Source of the DNA: Streptococcus oralis
GTDB lineage: Bacteria > Bacillota > Bacilli > Lactobacillales > Streptococcaceae
DNA length: 57,663 nt
Reading direction: 5' to 3'
NCBI RefSeq assembly: GCF_001578705.1
Contig: NZ_KQ969037.1
Location: 303,360 to 361,022 of the forward strand
Every line of letters begins with the position of its first letter. The stretch's first letter is position 1. The translations under genes and the position numbers were made by a program. This document shows positions 36,422 through 47,296 of this stretch, one piece after another. The notes under the pieces were generated by a model. It was not told the origin of the DNA. It saw nothing but the letters and a program-made list of their open reading frames with translations, and did not search any database.

Positions 36422-36952
36422 ATGTCAAAAATTCGTACAGTAAGAGAGTCGGATATTCCAGAACTGCTTGCTATTTAGGCTCCTTATGTACTTAATACAG
36501 CTATTACATTTGAATATGAGGTACCAAGTGCTGAGGAATTTCAAAGAAGAATCCAAAAGACCTTGATTAAATATCCTTATCTAGTGCTAGAGGAGGAAGG
36601 CAAAATTTTGGGATATGCCTACGCATCCCCCTATTATGATAGGAGAGCCTATGATTGGTCGGTTGAACTTTCCATTTATTTGCACCAAGATGCCAAAGGA
36701 AGAGGTTTAGGGAGTATTTTGTATGACCATCTGGAGGAAGAACTAAAGTCTAGAGGTTTCTTACGATTTTTAGCTTGTATCGCTTTGCCAAATGATAGAA
36801 GCATTTCTCTTCACCAAAAGAGGGGATATAAACAAGTGGCTCATTTCCCCAAGATTGGCTATAAGTTTGGGAAATGGCATGATATCGTTTGGATGCAAAA
36901 GTCGTTGACTCCTCCCGACGAGATGAGCTCGTCGCCTTCTATACGCAACTAG
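36422..36952 (+). pseudogene. GNAT acetyltransferase with nonsense codon
   Basis: The frame from the ATG at 36422 reads SKIRTVRESDIPELLAI, then TAG at 36476-36478, then APYVLNTAITFEYEVPS. It continues through a GNAT domain with the acetyl-CoA loop QDAKGRGLGSILYDHL, ending HDIVWMQKS. Relatives resembling phosphinothricin acetyltransferase have a tyrosine at the stop position. Translation could restart only at an internal start such as 36563, which lacks the first part of the fold. The last codons contain the palindrome CGACGAG-ATGAG-CTCGTCG. Confidence 0.8.
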
Positions 36953-37022
36953 TCTAGTTAAAGATATTTTACCTGATTTCTGATATAATAGAAATATTGA
37001 CTTCAAGAGTAAGGAAGAGAAG

Positions 37023-39314
37023 ATGAACGCATTATTAAATGGAATGAATGACCGTCAGGCTGAGGCGGTGCAAACGACAGAAGGCCCCTTGTTAATCATG
37101 GCGGGGGCAGGTTCAGGAAAGACCCGAGTTTTGACCCACCGTATTGCTTACTTGATTGATGAAAAGCTGGTCAATCCTTGGAATATTTTGGCTATTACCT
37201 TTACCAACAAGGCGGCACGTGAGATGAAAGAGCGTGCTTATGGTCTCAATCCAGCTACTCAGGACTGTCTTATTGCGACTTTCCACTCCATGTGCGTTCG
37301 TATTTTGCGTCGTGATGCGGACCATATTGGCTACAACCGTAATTTTACTATAGTGGATCCAGGAGAGCAGCGAACACTCATGAAACGCATTCTCAAACAG
37401 TTAAACTTGGACCCTAAAAAATGGAATGAACGGACAATCTTGGGAAGCATTTCCAATGCTAAGAATGACTTGATTGATGATGTGGCCTATGCTGCCCAGG
37501 CGGGTGATATGTACACGCAAATTGTGGCCCAGTGTTACACGGCCTATCAGAAAGAACTTCGTCAGTCTGAGTCCGTTGACTTTGATGATTTGATTATGTT
37601 GACCCTGCGTCTTTTTGATCAGAATCCTGATGTTCTGACCTACTACCAGCAAAAGTTCCAGTACATCCATGTTGATGAGTACCAGGATACCAACCATGCT
37701 CAGTACCAACTAGTCAAACTCTTGGCTTCTCGCTTTAAAAACATCTGTGTAGTTGGAGATGCAGATCAGTCCATCTACGGTTGGCGTGGTGCTGATATGC
37801 AAAATATCTTGGATTTCGAGAAAGACTATCCTCAAGCCAAGGTGGTTTTGCTAGAGGAAAATTATCGTTCAACCAAAACCATTCTGCAAGCAGCCAACGA
37901 TGTCATCAAAAACAATAAAAACCGTCGTCCTAAGAATCTCTGGACTCAGAATGCTGATGGGGAACAGATTATTTACTATCGTGCAAATGACGAACAAGAC
38001 GAGGCTGTTTTTGTAGCCAAAACCATCGATGAACTCGGTCGCAGCCAAAACTTCCTTCACAAAGACTTTGCAGTTCTTTATCGGACTAATGCGCAATCCC
38101 GTACTATTGAGGAAGCCCTGCTCAAGTCCAATATTCCTTATACCATGGTTGGAGGAACCAAGTTCTACAGCCGTAAGGAAATTCGCGATATTATTGCCTA
38201 CCTTAATCTTATTGCTAATTTTAGTGACAATATCAGTTTTGAGCGTATTATCAACGAGCCTAAACGTGGAATTGGGCCAGGTACTGTTGAGAAAATCCGC
38301 GACTTTGCTAACCTACAAGAGATGTCCATGCTAGATGCTTCAGCAAATATTATGTTGTCTGGTATCAAGGGGAAGGCAGCCCAATCTATCTGGGATTTTG
38401 CCAATATGATTCTGGATTTGCGGGAGCAACTGGACCAATTAACGATTACTGAGTTGGTTGAGGCGGTTCTAGAAAAAACAGGTTATGTCGATATTCTTAA
38501 TGCTCAGGCAACCTTGGAAAGCAAGGCTCGGGTTGAAAATATTGAAGAGTTCCTATCTGTTACCAAGAACTTTGATGACAATCCTGATGGTCAAGAAGAG
38601 GAAACAGGTTTGGACAAACTAAGTCGTTTCTTGAATGACTTGGCTTTGATTGCAGACACAGATTCGGGCAGTCAGGAGACATCTGAGGTGACCTTAATGA
38701 CCCTGCATGCAGCTAAGGGACTCGAGTTTCCAGTTGTCTTTATCATCGGGATGGAGGAAAATGTCTTTCCGCTTAGCCGTGCAGCTGAGGATCCAGATGA
38801 GCTAGAAGAAGAACGACGTCTGGCCTATGTGGGTATTACGCGTGCGGAGAAAATCCTCTATCTTACCAATGCAAACTCACGCTTGCTTTTTGGGCGTACC
38901 AACTACAACCGTCCGACTCGTTTCATTAACGAAATTAGTTCAGACTTGCTTGAATATCAAGGCTTGGCTCGTCCGGCAAATACAAGTTTTAAGGCTTCTT
39001 ATAGCAGTGGTGGGGTAGCTTTCGGTCAAGGTATGAGCTTAGCTCAGGCCCTTCAAGAACGGAAACGCAATGCCGCACCAAGCTCTATCCAGTCAAGTGG
39101 TCTCCCATTTGGACAGTTTGCGGCCGGAAATAAAAAAGATTCGACTGATACAAGTTGGTCTATTGGGGATATTGCTCTCCACAAGAAGTGGGGTGAGGGG
39201 ACAGTCCTTGAAGTCTCAGGTAGTGGCGCTACTCAGGAACTAAAAATCAATTTCCCAGAAGTAGGGCTAAAAAAACTCCTAGCCAGTGTAGCCCCAATTG
39301 AGAAAAAAATCTAA
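37023..39314 (+). CDS. pcrA: ATP-dependent DNA helicase PcrA
   Basis: This superfamily 1 3'-5' helicase acts in repair and in removing recombination and replication obstacles. The 763-residue protein has the Q motif NDRQAEAVQ and Walker A AGAGSGKT, then [13 protein letters not shown] and the DEYQDTN box near residue 220. It continues with [28 protein letters not shown] and [12 protein letters not shown]. The C-terminal tail has a Tudor-like [18 protein letters not shown] segment that binds RNA polymerase in relatives. A GGAAG site precedes the ATG. Confidence 0.97.
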   Translation: MNALLNGMNDRQAEAVQTTEGPLLIMAGAGSGKTRVLTHRIAYLIDEKLVNPWNILAITFTNKAAREMKERAYGLNPATQDCLIATFHSMCVRILRRDADHIGYNRNFTIVDPGEQRTLMKRILKQLNLDPKKWNERTILGSISNAKNDLIDDVAYAAQAGDMYTQIVAQCYTAYQKELRQSESVDFDDLIMLTLRLFDQNPDVLTYYQQKFQYIHVDEYQDTNHAQYQLVKLLASRFKNICVVGDADQSIYGWRGADMQNILDFEKDYPQAKVVLLEENYRSTKTILQAANDVIKNNKNRRPKNLWTQNADGEQIIYYRANDEQDEAVFVAKTIDELGRSQNFLHKDFAVLYRTNAQSRTIEEALLKSNIPYTMVGGTKFYSRKEIRDIIAYLNLIANFSDNISFERIINEPKRGIGPGTVEKIRDFANLQEMSMLDASANIMLSGIKGKAAQSIWDFANMILDLREQLDQLTITELVEAVLEKTGYVDILNAQATLESKARVENIEEFLSVTKNFDDNPDGQEEETGLDKLSRFLNDLALIADTDSGSQETSEVTLMTLHAAKGLEFPVVFIIGMEENVFPLSRAAEDPDELEEERRLAYVGITRAEKILYLTNANSRLLFGRTNYNRPTRFINEISSDLLEYQGLARPANTSFKASYSSGGVAFGQGMSLAQALQERKRNAAPSSIQSSGLPFGQFAAGNKKDSTDTSWSIGDIALHKKWGEGTVLEVSGSGATQELKINFPEVGLKKLLASVAPIEKKI

Positions 39315-39356
39315 TTTTCCATCCTTCTCACGAATAATAAAGTGAGGAGGATTTTT

Positions 39357-40037
39357 ATGTACAGTATTTCATTCCAAGAAGATTCACTCTTGCCTAGGGA
39401 AAGATTGGTTAGAGAAGGAGTAGAAGCCCTGAGCAATCAAGAATTATTAGCCATTCTGCTTAGAACGGGAACGCGTCAGGCTAATGTTTTTGAAATTGCC
39501 CAGAAAGTCTTGAACAGTCTGACTAGTCTAACTGATCTAAAAAAAATGACCCTGCAGGAATTGCAGAGTCTGTCAGGTATTGGACGGATTAAAGCCATTG
39601 AATTACAAGCAGTGATTGAACTAGGTCATCGCATTCACAAGCATGAAACCCTTGAGATGGAAAGTATTCTCAGCAGTCAAAAGCTAGCCAAGAAAATGCA
39701 ACAGGAACTTGGCGACAAAAAACAAGAGCATCTAGTGGCGCTCTATCTCAATACTCAAAATCAAATCATTCATCAGCAGACCATCTTTATCGGATCTGCA
39801 ACACGCAGCATTGCTGAACCGAGGGAAATCCTTCACTATGCTTTGAAGCATATGGCTACCTCTGTGATTCTTGTTCATAACCATCCATCAGGCGCTGTAT
39901 CGCCTAGTCGAAATGATGACCATGTCACTAAACTAGTCCAGGAAGCTTGCGAACTGATGGGAATTGTTTTCTTAGACCACCTAATTGTCTCGCACTCGGA
40001 TTACTTTAGTTACCGTGAAAAGACGGATCTGATTTAG
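39357..40037 (+). CDS. radC: RadC-family protein
   Basis: RadC/YeeS proteins have a JAB1/MPN metalloprotease-like domain. Their biological role remains unclear. The 226-residue protein has an N-terminal helix-hairpin-helix region ([17 protein letters not shown]) and C-terminal [19 protein letters not shown] with the zinc-binding HNHPSG and acidic residues. I place the start at the ATG at 39357, six bases after GAGGAGG. The first part of the frame overlaps a shared hairpin with pcrA. The stop overlaps the convergent amidotransferase gene by four bases. Confidence 0.92.
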   Translation: MYSISFQEDSLLPRERLVREGVEALSNQELLAILLRTGTRQANVFEIAQKVLNSLTSLTDLKKMTLQELQSLSGIGRIKAIELQAVIELGHRIHKHETLEMESILSSQKLAKKMQQELGDKKQEHLVALYLNTQNQIIHQQTIFIGSATRSIAEPREILHYALKHMATSVILVHNHPSGAVSPSRNDDHVTKLVQEACELMGIVFLDHLIVSHSDYFSYREKTDLI

Positions 40038-40723
40038 AGTTCGTTAACAACATAGTCAAATAGTGTTTTATCCTTGGGGCGGTTTTCAAAGAGAAATTCA
40101 GGATGCCATTGAACACCAAGATAAGGAAAGCCGTCCGTAGTTGTCACAGCCTCAATGATTCCATCTTTAGGATCATGTGCTACAACCTTAAGATTAGGAG
40201 CTAGATCTTTAATACTCTGGTGATGGAAGGAGTTGATGTGAGAGATTTCTCCATAGATTTCTCGGAGAATGGTATCAGGTTCCGTTACGAGGCGTTGGGT
40301 CGTGTATTCGGCTGAACAGTCCTGCCAATGATCCTCGATATCTTGGTGTAGCGTGCCTCCCATAGCGACATTGAAAAGCTGGGTACCCCGACAAACAGAG
40401 AAAATTGGTTTCTTCTGCTTGATGGCTTCTCTGATAAGGGCTAATTCAAATTCATCTCTTTGAAGATGGTAGTCATCGCTGTCAATGGTTTTAGGTTCAC
40501 CATAGAATTTTGGATCAACATTTTGCCCACCCGTAAGGATGAGTTTATCAATCATAGCGACGTAATGGCTTGCCATTTCTTGATCACCAATCGGAAGGAT
40601 GATGGGAATTCCGCCAGCGTCCTTGACTCCTTCAACAAAGCCTTTTGCCGCATAGCTCATCATGACATCGTCATCTGGATGAGCTTTTTCATTTCCTGTA
40701 ATCCCAATAACTGGTTTTTTCAT
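40034..40723 (-). CDS. Class I glutamine amidotransferase, gamma-glutamyl-GABA hydrolase-like
   Basis: The 229-residue protein is of the peptidase C26 / PuuD type. It has the nucleophile elbow [16 protein letters not shown] (Cys in CRG), [25 protein letters not shown] and the catalytic histidine-glutamate pair in GVQWHPEF. Such enzymes cleave gamma-glutamyl amides, but the natural substrate here is unknown. It lies 15 bases downstream of rex and is probably cotranscribed. Confidence 0.88.
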   Translation of the reverse strand: MKKPVIGITGNEKAHPDDDVMMSYAAKGFVEGVKDAGGIPIILPIGDQEMASHYVAMIDKLILTGGQNVDPKFYGEPKTIDSDDYHLQRDEFELALIREAIKQKKPIFSVCRGTQLFNVAMGGTLHQDIEDHWQDCSAEYTTQRLVTEPDTILREIYGEISHINSFHHQSIKDLAPNLKVVAHDPKDGIIEAVTTTDGFPYLGVQWHPEFLFENRPKDKTLFDYVVNEL

Positions 40724-40738
40724 AAATGCTTTCGCTTT

Positions 40739-41380
40739 CTAATCCTCTTTACGCATAAAATAGAGGAGAGTTTGCAGTTCACTTGTCAAATCGACATACT
40801 GAACGACCACATCTTTTGGAAGGTGAAGGTGGACGGGCGAAAAACTGAGAATACCTTTTATACCCGCATCGACCAAAAGATTGGCAACTTCTTGTGATTT
40901 AACACTTGGAACAGTTAGGATAGCAGTTTTGACATCTGCTTCTTTGATCTTTTCTTTAATCTGTGAGATACCATAGATTGGAATCCCATCAGGTGTCTGG
41001 GTGCCAACTTCTGGATGGTCATCTAGGTCAAAGGCCATGATAATTTTCATCTTATTACGCTCATGGAAGCGGTAGTGGAGAAGGGCATGGCCCATATTTC
41101 CAATCCCAACCAACATCACATTGGTAATTGAGTTATCATTTAGGAGGTCAGCAAAAAACGTCATCAATTTTTTGACATCGTAACCAAAACCACGACGACC
41201 AAGTTCACCAAAATAGGAAAAATCTCGACGGACAGTCGCAGAATCAATACCGATAGCCTCTGCAATTTGCTTGGAGTTGGCACGTTCAATTTTTTCTGCA
41301 TGAAATCTCTTGAAAATTCGATAGTAAAGAGAGAGTCTTTTTGCTGTTGCTTTTGGAATAGCAGACTGTTTATCTTTCAC
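40739..41380 (-). CDS. rex: Redox-sensing transcriptional repressor Rex
   Basis: Rex binds operators when NADH is low and controls fermentation genes. The 213-residue protein has an N-terminal winged helix ([39 protein letters not shown]) and a C-terminal Rossmann domain with [13 protein letters not shown]. The start is a GTG at 41380. A Rex-type operator lies over its promoter, so it likely regulates itself. Confidence 0.95.
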   Translation of the reverse strand: MKDKQSAIPKATAKRLSLYYRIFKRFHAEKIERANSKQIAEAIGIDSATVRRDFSYFGELGRRGFGYDVKKLMTFFADLLNDNSITNVMLVGIGNMGHALLHYRFHERNKMKIIMAFDLDDHPEVGTQTPDGIPIYGISQIKEKIKEADVKTAILTVPSVKSQEVANLLVDAGIKGILSFSPVHLHLPKDVVVQYVDLTSELQTLLYFMRKED

Positions 41381-41404
41381 AAAATCACAACCTTTCTATT
41401 CTTC

Positions 41405-41437
41405 TATTTTATAGAAACATTGTGAAAAAATCAACAA
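41405..41437 (-). promoter_or_regulatory. rex promoter with candidate Rex operator
   Basis: On the reverse strand TTGATT, 17 nt and TAAAAT form a promoter. TTGTGAAAAAATCAACAA (41420-41437, given on the + strand) closely resembles the Rex consensus TTGTGAA-N4-TTCACAA, with two mismatches in one half-site, and covers the -35 region. Confidence 0.6.
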
Positions 41438-41446
41438 AAACAAGAA

Positions 41447-41470
41447 AAAACTAAGAGAATTCTTAGTTTT
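41447..41470 (-). terminator. Terminator at the end of the prs-nifS-DUF operon
   Basis: AAAACTAAGA (41447-41456) and TCTTAGTTTT (41461-41470) form a 10-bp stem overlapping the stop codon of the DUF4649 gene. Confidence 0.8.
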
Positions 41471-41678
41471 AATCTGAAAAATTAGTTTGTGATAAAAAAC
41501 GGTAGAGATCGCCAACTAATCCTTGATAAATCACTTTATCATTCAGTGTTAAGGAGCTGATTAGGAGAGTGTCGGGCAGGGTGACACAGCCTGATAGTGA
41601 TAGCATAAGCTCTTCGTAATCGGAAAATTCAAGTGTGCGTTCTACTTGATAGCTATCTTTATATGTGAGACGATACAT
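41469..41678 (-). CDS. DUF4649 small protein
   Basis: The 69-residue protein (MYRLTYKDSYQVERTLEFSD at its start) matches the streptococcal DUF4649 family, which has no known function. It is the last gene of a reverse-strand operon after a DUF1831 gene and a cysteine desulfurase, starting 6 bases after the former. Confidence 0.8.
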   Translation of the reverse strand: MYRLTYKDSYQVERTLEFSDYEELMLSLSGCVTLPDTLLISSLTLNDKVIYQGLVGDLYRFLSQTNFSD

Positions 41679-41684
41679 AGCAAA

Positions 41685-42032
41685 CTATCTTTCTTCTTTA
41701 GTGAAGATACCGCGTTCTACTAAACTGTCCATGAGGAAGTAGAATTTCTCTTGGTGGATATGGTGTTTTTCAGATTTAAAGATATTGACCAAACGAAGAC
41801 CTGATTTGTCAGTGATATTAATTTTAACACCTGTAAGCTCTTTGTTGATGATAATTTTTAGTAGGAAGCCTTCACCACTATTAGGAACTTTTTCAAGTAG
41901 ACGAGTCAGTTCGTAGTTTCCGACTTTTGTTTCAAAGAAAGTATTGTCTTTTAGTGTAAACTTTTTTACAGTTGGACTAAGTGTATAGTCGTAGCGGCAG
42001 TTTTGTAGTTTAATGGTTTTTTCGAATGCCAT
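41685..42032 (-). CDS. DUF1831 protein, cysteine-desulfurase-linked
   Basis: The 115-residue protein starts MAFEKTIKLQNCRYDYTLSP and has FTLKDNTFFETKVGNYEL and a C-terminal FLMDSLVERGIF. It belongs to the DUF1831 family (TBP-like fold, function unknown), which travels with cysteine desulfurase genes in lactic acid bacteria. The ATG at 42032 fits the family start. A longer frame runs five codons upstream into the desulfurase stop region. Confidence 0.8.
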   Translation of the reverse strand: MAFEKTIKLQNCRYDYTLSPTVKKFTLKDNTFFETKVGNYELTRLLEKVPNSGEGFLLKIIINKELTGVKINITDKSGLRLVNIFKSEKHHIHQEKFYFLMDSLVERGIFTKEER

Positions 42033-42036
42033 TAGA

Positions 42037-43152
42037 TTAATCTCCAATAATATTTTTTAAGGTTTGTGCCAGTTGTTTCAGTTCCTCATCAGTATTAAGA
42101 GGGGACAGACTGATACGGACAGACTCTTTTAAACGATGCGAATCAGGCCCATAAAGAGCTTCGAGGACATGGCTAGTCTGCACAACACCGGCAGTACAAG
42201 CTGAACCAGTTGAGATTGAAATTCCTTCCAGGTCTAACCGAAGCAAGAGTAAGTCATTTTTTTGACCAGGGAAGCCGATATTGAAAACATAAGGCAGTTG
42301 ATCTTGACCTTCATTGAGATAGAAGTCGAGTTCCGCAATTTCATCAAGAAAAGCAGATTTTAATCCCTCTAGTTTTTGGTAATGGTCAGCCTGATGCTCC
42401 AAGTCTTCTTTGAGAGCAGCAACCATACCGACGATGGCAGCAAGGTTTTCTGTTCCAGCCCGTTTCTTTTGTTCTTGGTCTCCACCGTGAAGGTAGGAAT
42501 CAAAGTCCGCGGAAGAAGTATAAAGAAAGCCGATTCCTTTTGGTCCATGGAACTTGTGTGCAGAAGCGCTAAGGAAATCAATTCCTAATTCTTTTGGATG
42601 GATAGGGATTTTCCCGATAGCTTGAACAGCATCAACATGATAAGCAGCAGGATGGTCTTTTAAAACACGTCCAATCTCAGCAATTGGCAAGAGACTGCCC
42701 GTTTCATTATTGGCATACATAGTAGAAACTAGGATGGTATCGTCACGTAAGGCTTCTTGAATCTGCCCCGCTGTAATCTCTTGATTTACTGGTTGGACGA
42801 TTGTTGCTTCAAAGCCAAAATGTTGAACTAGGTAATCGATAGTCTCAAGCACGGAATGGTGTTCAATAGCTGTCGTGATGATATGTTTTCCACGATTTTG
42901 ATGACGGAGACAATAGCCGATAATAGCGGTATTGTTACTTTCTGTACCGCCAGATGTGAAAAAGATTCGTTGTGGCTTGGTTCCAAGTAAGTGAGCCAAC
43001 TCCTGACGGGCTTCACGGAGCAGTTTACCAGCATGGCGGCCATGACTGTGAATACTTGAAGGATTCCCATGGGTTTCCTGCATGACCTTGGTCATTTCTG
43101 CGATAGCTACTGCTGACATTGGAGTAGTGGCAGCATTGTCCAAATAAATCAA
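42037..43152 (-). CDS. Cysteine desulfurase (NifS/IscS family)
   Basis: This PLP enzyme releases sulfur from cysteine for tRNA thiolation or Fe-S assembly. The 371-residue protein begins MIYLDNAATTPMSAVAIAEM and has TSGGTESNNTAI and VDAVQAIGKIPI. The PLP lysine lies in LSASAHKFHGPKGIGFLY and the active-site loop in STGSACTAGVVQTSHVL with its cysteine. It starts 9 bases after prs and precedes DUF1831. Which acceptor pathway it serves is not visible. Confidence 0.93.
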   Translation of the reverse strand: MIYLDNAATTPMSAVAIAEMTKVMQETHGNPSSIHSHGRHAGKLLREARQELAHLLGTKPQRIFFTSGGTESNNTAIIGYCLRHQNRGKHIITTAIEHHSVLETIDYLVQHFGFEATIVQPVNQEITAGQIQEALRDDTILVSTMYANNETGSLLPIAEIGRVLKDHPAAYHVDAVQAIGKIPIHPKELGIDFLSASAHKFHGPKGIGFLYTSSADFDSYLHGGDQEQKKRAGTENLAAIVGMVAALKEDLEHQADHYQKLEGLKSAFLDEIAELDFYLNEGQDQLPYVFNIGFPGQKNDLLLLRLDLEGISISTGSACTAGVVQTSHVLEALYGPDSHRLKESVRISLSPLNTDEELKQLAQTLKNIIGD

Positions 43153-43161
43153 AGAATCACC

Positions 43162-44121
43162 TTATTCCTTTTTATTATATGCAAAGAGTGGGCTAACTGG
43201 TTTTCTTTCGTGGATACGGACGATGGCATCACCAATCAATTCGCTAGCGGTAATGTAGCACACATTTTTCGGAGTTCTTTCTTTGGTTGCTACAGAGTCT
43301 GTCACAAGGATTTCTTTGATGTTAGTAGCATCAAGAAGGTCAGCAGCGCCTTCTACAAAGAGTCCGTGACTAGATACGGCATAAATCTCAGTAGCACCTC
43401 CGCGTTCGACGATTTTTGCTGCTTCTGAGAAAGTACGTCCAGTATTTAGGATATCATCAATCAAGATGGCCTTCTTGCCTTCAACATCACCGATGATATA
43501 ACCTTGGCTACGCTCTGAATCGTCTTGAGCATAGTCGATGATTGCGATTGGTGCATCTAAATATTCAGCTAAGCTGCGGGCACGTTTGACGCCAGAGTTT
43601 TTTGGACTTACAACAACGACATCTGATCCCAGCAACCCTTTATCGCTGTAGTGTTTAGCAAAGAGAGGAATTGTATAGAGGTTATCTACCGGAATGTCAA
43701 AGAAACCTTGAACCTGAACAGCGTGCAAATCAAGAGTTAGAACACGACTTACACCAGCCTTGACAAGCATATTGGCAACTAGTTTTGCAGTGAGGGGTTC
43801 GCGAGAAGAAGCGATACGATCCTGACGAGCATAACCAAAGTAAGGAAGGACAACGTTGATACTATGAGCACTTGCACGTACGCAAGCATCGACCATGATT
43901 AACAACTCCATCAAGTGGTTGCTAACGGGGTAGCTGGTTGATTGGATGATGTAGACATCATAACCACGAACGCTCTCTTCAATGTTGACTTGGATTTCTC
44001 CATCAGAAAATTGGCGAGAAGATAATTTCCCGAGAGGTACCCCAACCGTTTCTGCGATTTTTTGTGCAATTTCATGATTGGAATTAAGTGCAAAAAGTTT
44101 CATGTTGTTTCTATCTGACAT
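43162..44121 (-). CDS. prs: Ribose-phosphate pyrophosphokinase
   Basis: It makes phosphoribosyl pyrophosphate from ribose 5-phosphate and ATP for purine, pyrimidine, histidine and NAD synthesis. The 319-residue class I enzyme has [15 protein letters not shown], the flexible catalytic loop region [36 protein letters not shown] and the PRPP motif [17 protein letters not shown]. Length is standard. It heads the prs-nifS-DUF1831-DUF4649 operon. Confidence 0.96.
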   Translation of the reverse strand: MSDRNNMKLFALNSNHEIAQKIAETVGVPLGKLSSRQFSDGEIQVNIEESVRGYDVYIIQSTSYPVSNHLMELLIMVDACVRASAHSINVVLPYFGYARQDRIASSREPLTAKLVANMLVKAGVSRVLTLDLHAVQVQGFFDIPVDNLYTIPLFAKHYSDKGLLGSDVVVVSPKNSGVKRARSLAEYLDAPIAIIDYAQDDSERSQGYIIGDVEGKKAILIDDILNTGRTFSEAAKIVERGGATEIYAVSSHGLFVEGAADLLDATNIKEILVTDSVATKERTPKNVCYITASELIGDAIVRIHERKPVSPLFAYNKKE

Positions 44122-44188
44122 TATAGACCGTCCTCTGTAAACTCTAAATATTTTATCTCCATTATTTTACCAGAAAATGGAGATTATT

Positions 44189-44758
44189 TCAGCATTTTTT
44201 CATGCTTTTAATAAAACGAATTAATTTTGAAGGAGCTTTCTGATAAGTGATCTGATTTTCTTCTAAGAATTTCTGAAAATCGGCTTTCCCTTTTTCATGG
44301 TCTGTGACTTCAAGCTCGAGTTCATAGTCTGTCTGATCAAAGTAGTGACTTTCATCTAGTGCCATTAGACCAATCGGCGTTTCCATTTCGTAACGAAGAG
44401 TTGAAAGACAACCCAGAACAAACCAGTCATGGCTTTCAATACCAATTTTAGCGAGCTTCTCTAAAACGAGCCCTTGAGGTAGTTTTTGTTTTTCTAAGTA
44501 TGATTCAGCTTCTGGAAGATTCAGTTTCTGATTGTATTCCATATTTCCTACAGTTTGTGGCACCTTCAAGGTCAACTCCGCCCAATCTGAAAAGATACGA
44601 ATGCGCATGGCAACCTTTTTTTCACGCAATTGGAAATCAGGTGTATCAATGTAGTAGTTTTTCTGTAGGACGGGTTGGATATGGGAAAACTGTTCTTTTA
44701 AATGATCGTAATCCTCTTTTTTCAGTAGTGTTTTCAGTTCAATTTCTAAATGTTTCAT
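44189..44758 (-). CDS. CYTH-domain protein
   Basis: CYTH proteins hydrolyse triphosphates such as thiamine triphosphate or inorganic triphosphate. The 189-residue protein starts MKHLEIELKTLLKKEDYDHL with the E-x-E-x-K signature (EIELK) and shows the tunnel pattern YYIDTPDFQLREKKVAMRIR and LALDESHYFDQTDYELELEV. In Firmicutes it sits opposite relQ and nadK, as here (divergent), which has led to a suggested link with alarmone metabolism. The substrate is not known. Confidence 0.88.
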   Translation of the reverse strand: MKHLEIELKTLLKKEDYDHLKEQFSHIQPVLQKNYYIDTPDFQLREKKVAMRIRIFSDWAELTLKVPQTVGNMEYNQKLNLPEAESYLEKQKLPQGLVLEKLAKIGIESHDWFVLGCLSTLRYEMETPIGLMALDESHYFDQTDYELELEVTDHEKGKADFQKFLEENQITYQKAPSKLIRFIKSMKKC

Positions 44759-44886
44759 TTTTCTAACCTTTTTTTTATCTTTGAAAGCGATTTATGGTAT
44801 AATGGACAATGTATTTATTGTATATGATTGTAGTGAAAAAATCAAAAATTTTCAACAACACAATCACATACCAAAAGGGAGAAAAT

Positions 44887-45558
44887 ATGACCATAGAATG
44901 GGAAGAATTTTTAGATCCTTACATTCAAGCTGTTGGTGAATTGAAGATTAAACTTCGTGGGATTCGCAAACAGTATCGTAAACAAAACAAGCATTCTCCG
45001 ATTGAGTTTGTTACTGGACGGGTGAAGCCGATTGAAAGTATTAAGGAAAAAATGAATCGCAGAGGGATTGGCTACGATACTTTGGAACATGACTTACAGG
45101 ATATCGCGGGTTTGCGGGTCATGGTGCAGTTCGTTGATGATGTTCAGGAAGTTGTTGCGATTTTACGCAAACGCCATGATATGAGAGTAGTACAGGAACG
45201 TGACTACATCACGCATCGGAAGGCTTCGGGCTATCGCTCCTATCATGTGGTGGTAGAGTATACAGTTGACACCATCAGTGGTGTTAAGACGATTCTGGCT
45301 GAAATTCAAATCCGGACTTTAGCCATGAATTTTTGGGCTACGATTGAACATTCACTCAATTATAAGTACCAGGGGGATTTTCCAGAGGAAATCAAGAAAA
45401 GACTGGAAATCACGGCAAAAATAGCCCATCAACTGGACGAAGAAATGGGTAAAATTCGTGACGATATCCAAGAAGCTCAGGCGCTTTTTGATCCTTTGAG
45501 TAGAAAACTAAACGATGGTGTAGGAAATAGTGACGATACAGATGAAGAATACAGGTAA
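44887..45558 (+). CDS. relQ: Small alarmone synthetase RelQ
   Basis: RelQ makes (p)ppGpp or pGpp from ATP and GTP or GDP without a hydrolase domain. The 223-residue protein has the synthetase motifs [54 protein letters not shown] and [19 protein letters not shown], and the C-terminal tetramerisation helices. The ATG at 44887 follows AAAGGGAG. It overlaps nadK and leads the relQ-nadK-rluD run. Confidence 0.95.
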   Translation: MTIEWEEFLDPYIQAVGELKIKLRGIRKQYRKQNKHSPIEFVTGRVKPIESIKEKMNRRGIGYDTLEHDLQDIAGLRVMVQFVDDVQEVVAILRKRHDMRVVQERDYITHRKASGYRSYHVVVEYTVDTISGVKTILAEIQIRTLAMNFWATIEHSLNYKYQGDFPEEIKKRLEITAKIAHQLDEEMGKIRDDIQEAQALFDPLSRKLNDGVGNSDDTDEEYR

Positions 45559-46360
45559 GCGAGTTGACCTCATAGCAAATAGAAAACCGCAGAGTCAGAA
45601 GGTTTTGTACGAACTGAGGGAAAAACTGAAGAAACAACATTTTATACTGAACGATACCAATCCCGACATCGTCATTTCGATTGGTGGAGATGGCATGCTT
45701 TTGTCAGCTTTTCACAAGTATGAGAATCAGTTAGACAAGGTTCGTTTTGTAGGTGTTCATACAGGGCATTTGGGATTTTACACAGATTATCGCGATTTTG
45801 AGTTGGATAAGTTGGTGACCAATCTCCTGCTAGATACTGGTGCCAAAGTTTCCTACCCTGTTTTGAATGTCAGGGTGACACTTGAAAACGGAGAAGTTAA
45901 GACCTTCCGTGCATTAAACGAAGCCAGCATCCGTCGATCGGATCGCACCATGGTTGCGGATATCATTATTAACCACGTTCCGTTTGAGCGATTTCGAGGA
46001 GATGGAGTAACTGTTTCAACGCCAACTGGAAGCACTGCCTATAACAAGTCCTTGGGTGGTGCTGTCTTGCATCCTACCATTGAAGCCTTGCAGTTGACTG
46101 AAATAGCTAGTCTTAACAACAGAGTCTATCGCACTTTGGGCTCATCAATCATTATTCCTAAAAAGGATAAGATTGAACTTTTGCCGACGCGCAATGATTA
46201 CCACACGATATCAGTCGATAACAGCGTCTATTCTTTCCGTAACATCGAACGGATTGAGTATCAAATCGACCATCACAAGATTCACTTCGTAGCGACTCCA
46301 AGCCACACTAGTTTCTGGAATCGTGTCAAAGATGCCTTCATTGGCGAGGTGGATGAATGA
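45542..46360 (+). CDS. nadK: NAD kinase
   Basis: It phosphorylates NAD to NADP. The 272-residue protein has [16 protein letters not shown] (the GGDG motif), [18 protein letters not shown] (NE motif) and the glycine-rich loop [17 protein letters not shown]. The ATG at 45542 lies inside the end of relQ. A GTG at 45530 would add four residues. Either way translation is coupled. Confidence 0.95.
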   Translation: MKNTGKRVDLIANRKPQSQKVLYELREKLKKQHFILNDTNPDIVISIGGDGMLLSAFHKYENQLDKVRFVGVHTGHLGFYTDYRDFELDKLVTNLLLDTGAKVSYPVLNVRVTLENGEVKTFRALNEASIRRSDRTMVADIIINHVPFERFRGDGVTVSTPTGSTAYNKSLGGAVLHPTIEALQLTEIASLNNRVYRTLGSSIIIPKKDKIELLPTRNDYHTISVDNSVYSFRNIERIEYQIDHHKIHFVATPSHTSFWNRVKDAFIGEVDE

Positions 46361-47253
46361 GGTTCGAATTTATCGCAGATGAGCACGTCAAAGTCAAAAC
46401 ATTCCTCAAGAAACATGAGGTTTCTAAGGGACTTTTGGCGAAGATTAAGTTTCGAGGCGGGGCTATTCTGGTCAATGGCCAACCTCAAAATGCGACTTAT
46501 CTATTGGACATTGGGGACCGAGTTACTATTGATATTCCCGCTGAGGACGGCTTTGAAACCTTGGAGGCCATTGAGCGCCCATTAGACATTCTCTATGAGG
46601 ATGATCATTTTCTAGTCTTGAATAAACCCTATGGAGTGGCTTCTATTCCTAGTGTAAACCACTCCAATACCATTGCCAATTTTATCAAGGGTTACTATGT
46701 CAAGCAAAACTATGAAAATCAGCAGGTTCACATTGTGACTCGGCTTGATAGAGATACTTCTGGATTGATGCTCTTTGCCAAGCACGGCTATGCTCATGCA
46801 CGTTTAGACAAGCAACTGCAACGAAAGTCTATCGAAAAAAGGTATTTTGCACTGGTTAAAGGAGCTGGTGCCTTGGAGCCAGAAGGGGAGATTATTGCCC
46901 CGATTGCGCGTGATGAAGACTCTATTATCACGAGACGAGTTGCCAAAGGTGGGAAATATGCCCATACATCTTATAAAGTTGTAGCGTCTTATGGAAATAT
47001 TCACTTGGTCGATATTCGCCTGCATACCGGGCGAACTCATCAGATCCGAGTGCATTTTTCTCACATCGGCTTTCCTTTGTTGGGAGACGATCTCTATGGA
47101 GGAAGCTTAGACGATGGGATTCAACGCCAAGCTTTGCATTGTCATTATTTATCTTTTTATCATCCTTTTCTAGAGCAAGATTTGCAACTCGAGAGCCCTT
47201 TACCGGATGATTTTAATAATCTTATTAATCAGTTATCAACTAATACTCTTTAA
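46357..47253 (+). CDS. RluA/RluD-family pseudouridine synthase
   Basis: The enzyme isomerises uridine to pseudouridine, probably in 23S rRNA. The 298-residue protein has an N-terminal S4-like part ([19 protein letters not shown]) and the catalytic [16 protein letters not shown] with its aspartate. The later motifs [20 protein letters not shown] and LLGDDLYGG also fit. The start overlaps the nadK stop by four bases (ATGA). The exact target uridine cannot be assigned. Confidence 0.92.
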   Translation: MRFEFIADEHVKVKTFLKKHEVSKGLLAKIKFRGGAILVNGQPQNATYLLDIGDRVTIDIPAEDGFETLEAIERPLDILYEDDHFLVLNKPYGVASIPSVNHSNTIANFIKGYYVKQNYENQQVHIVTRLDRDTSGLMLFAKHGYAHARLDKQLQRKSIEKRYFALVKGAGALEPEGEIIAPIARDEDSIITRRVAKGGKYAHTSYKVVASYGNIHLVDIRLHTGRTHQIRVHFSHIGFPLLGDDLYGGSLDDGIQRQALHCHYLSFYHPFLEQDLQLESPLPDDFNNLINQLSTNTL

Positions 47254-47296
47254 AATCTATTTGGAGTATAATTTATTTTCTTAAAGGAGAAAACTC

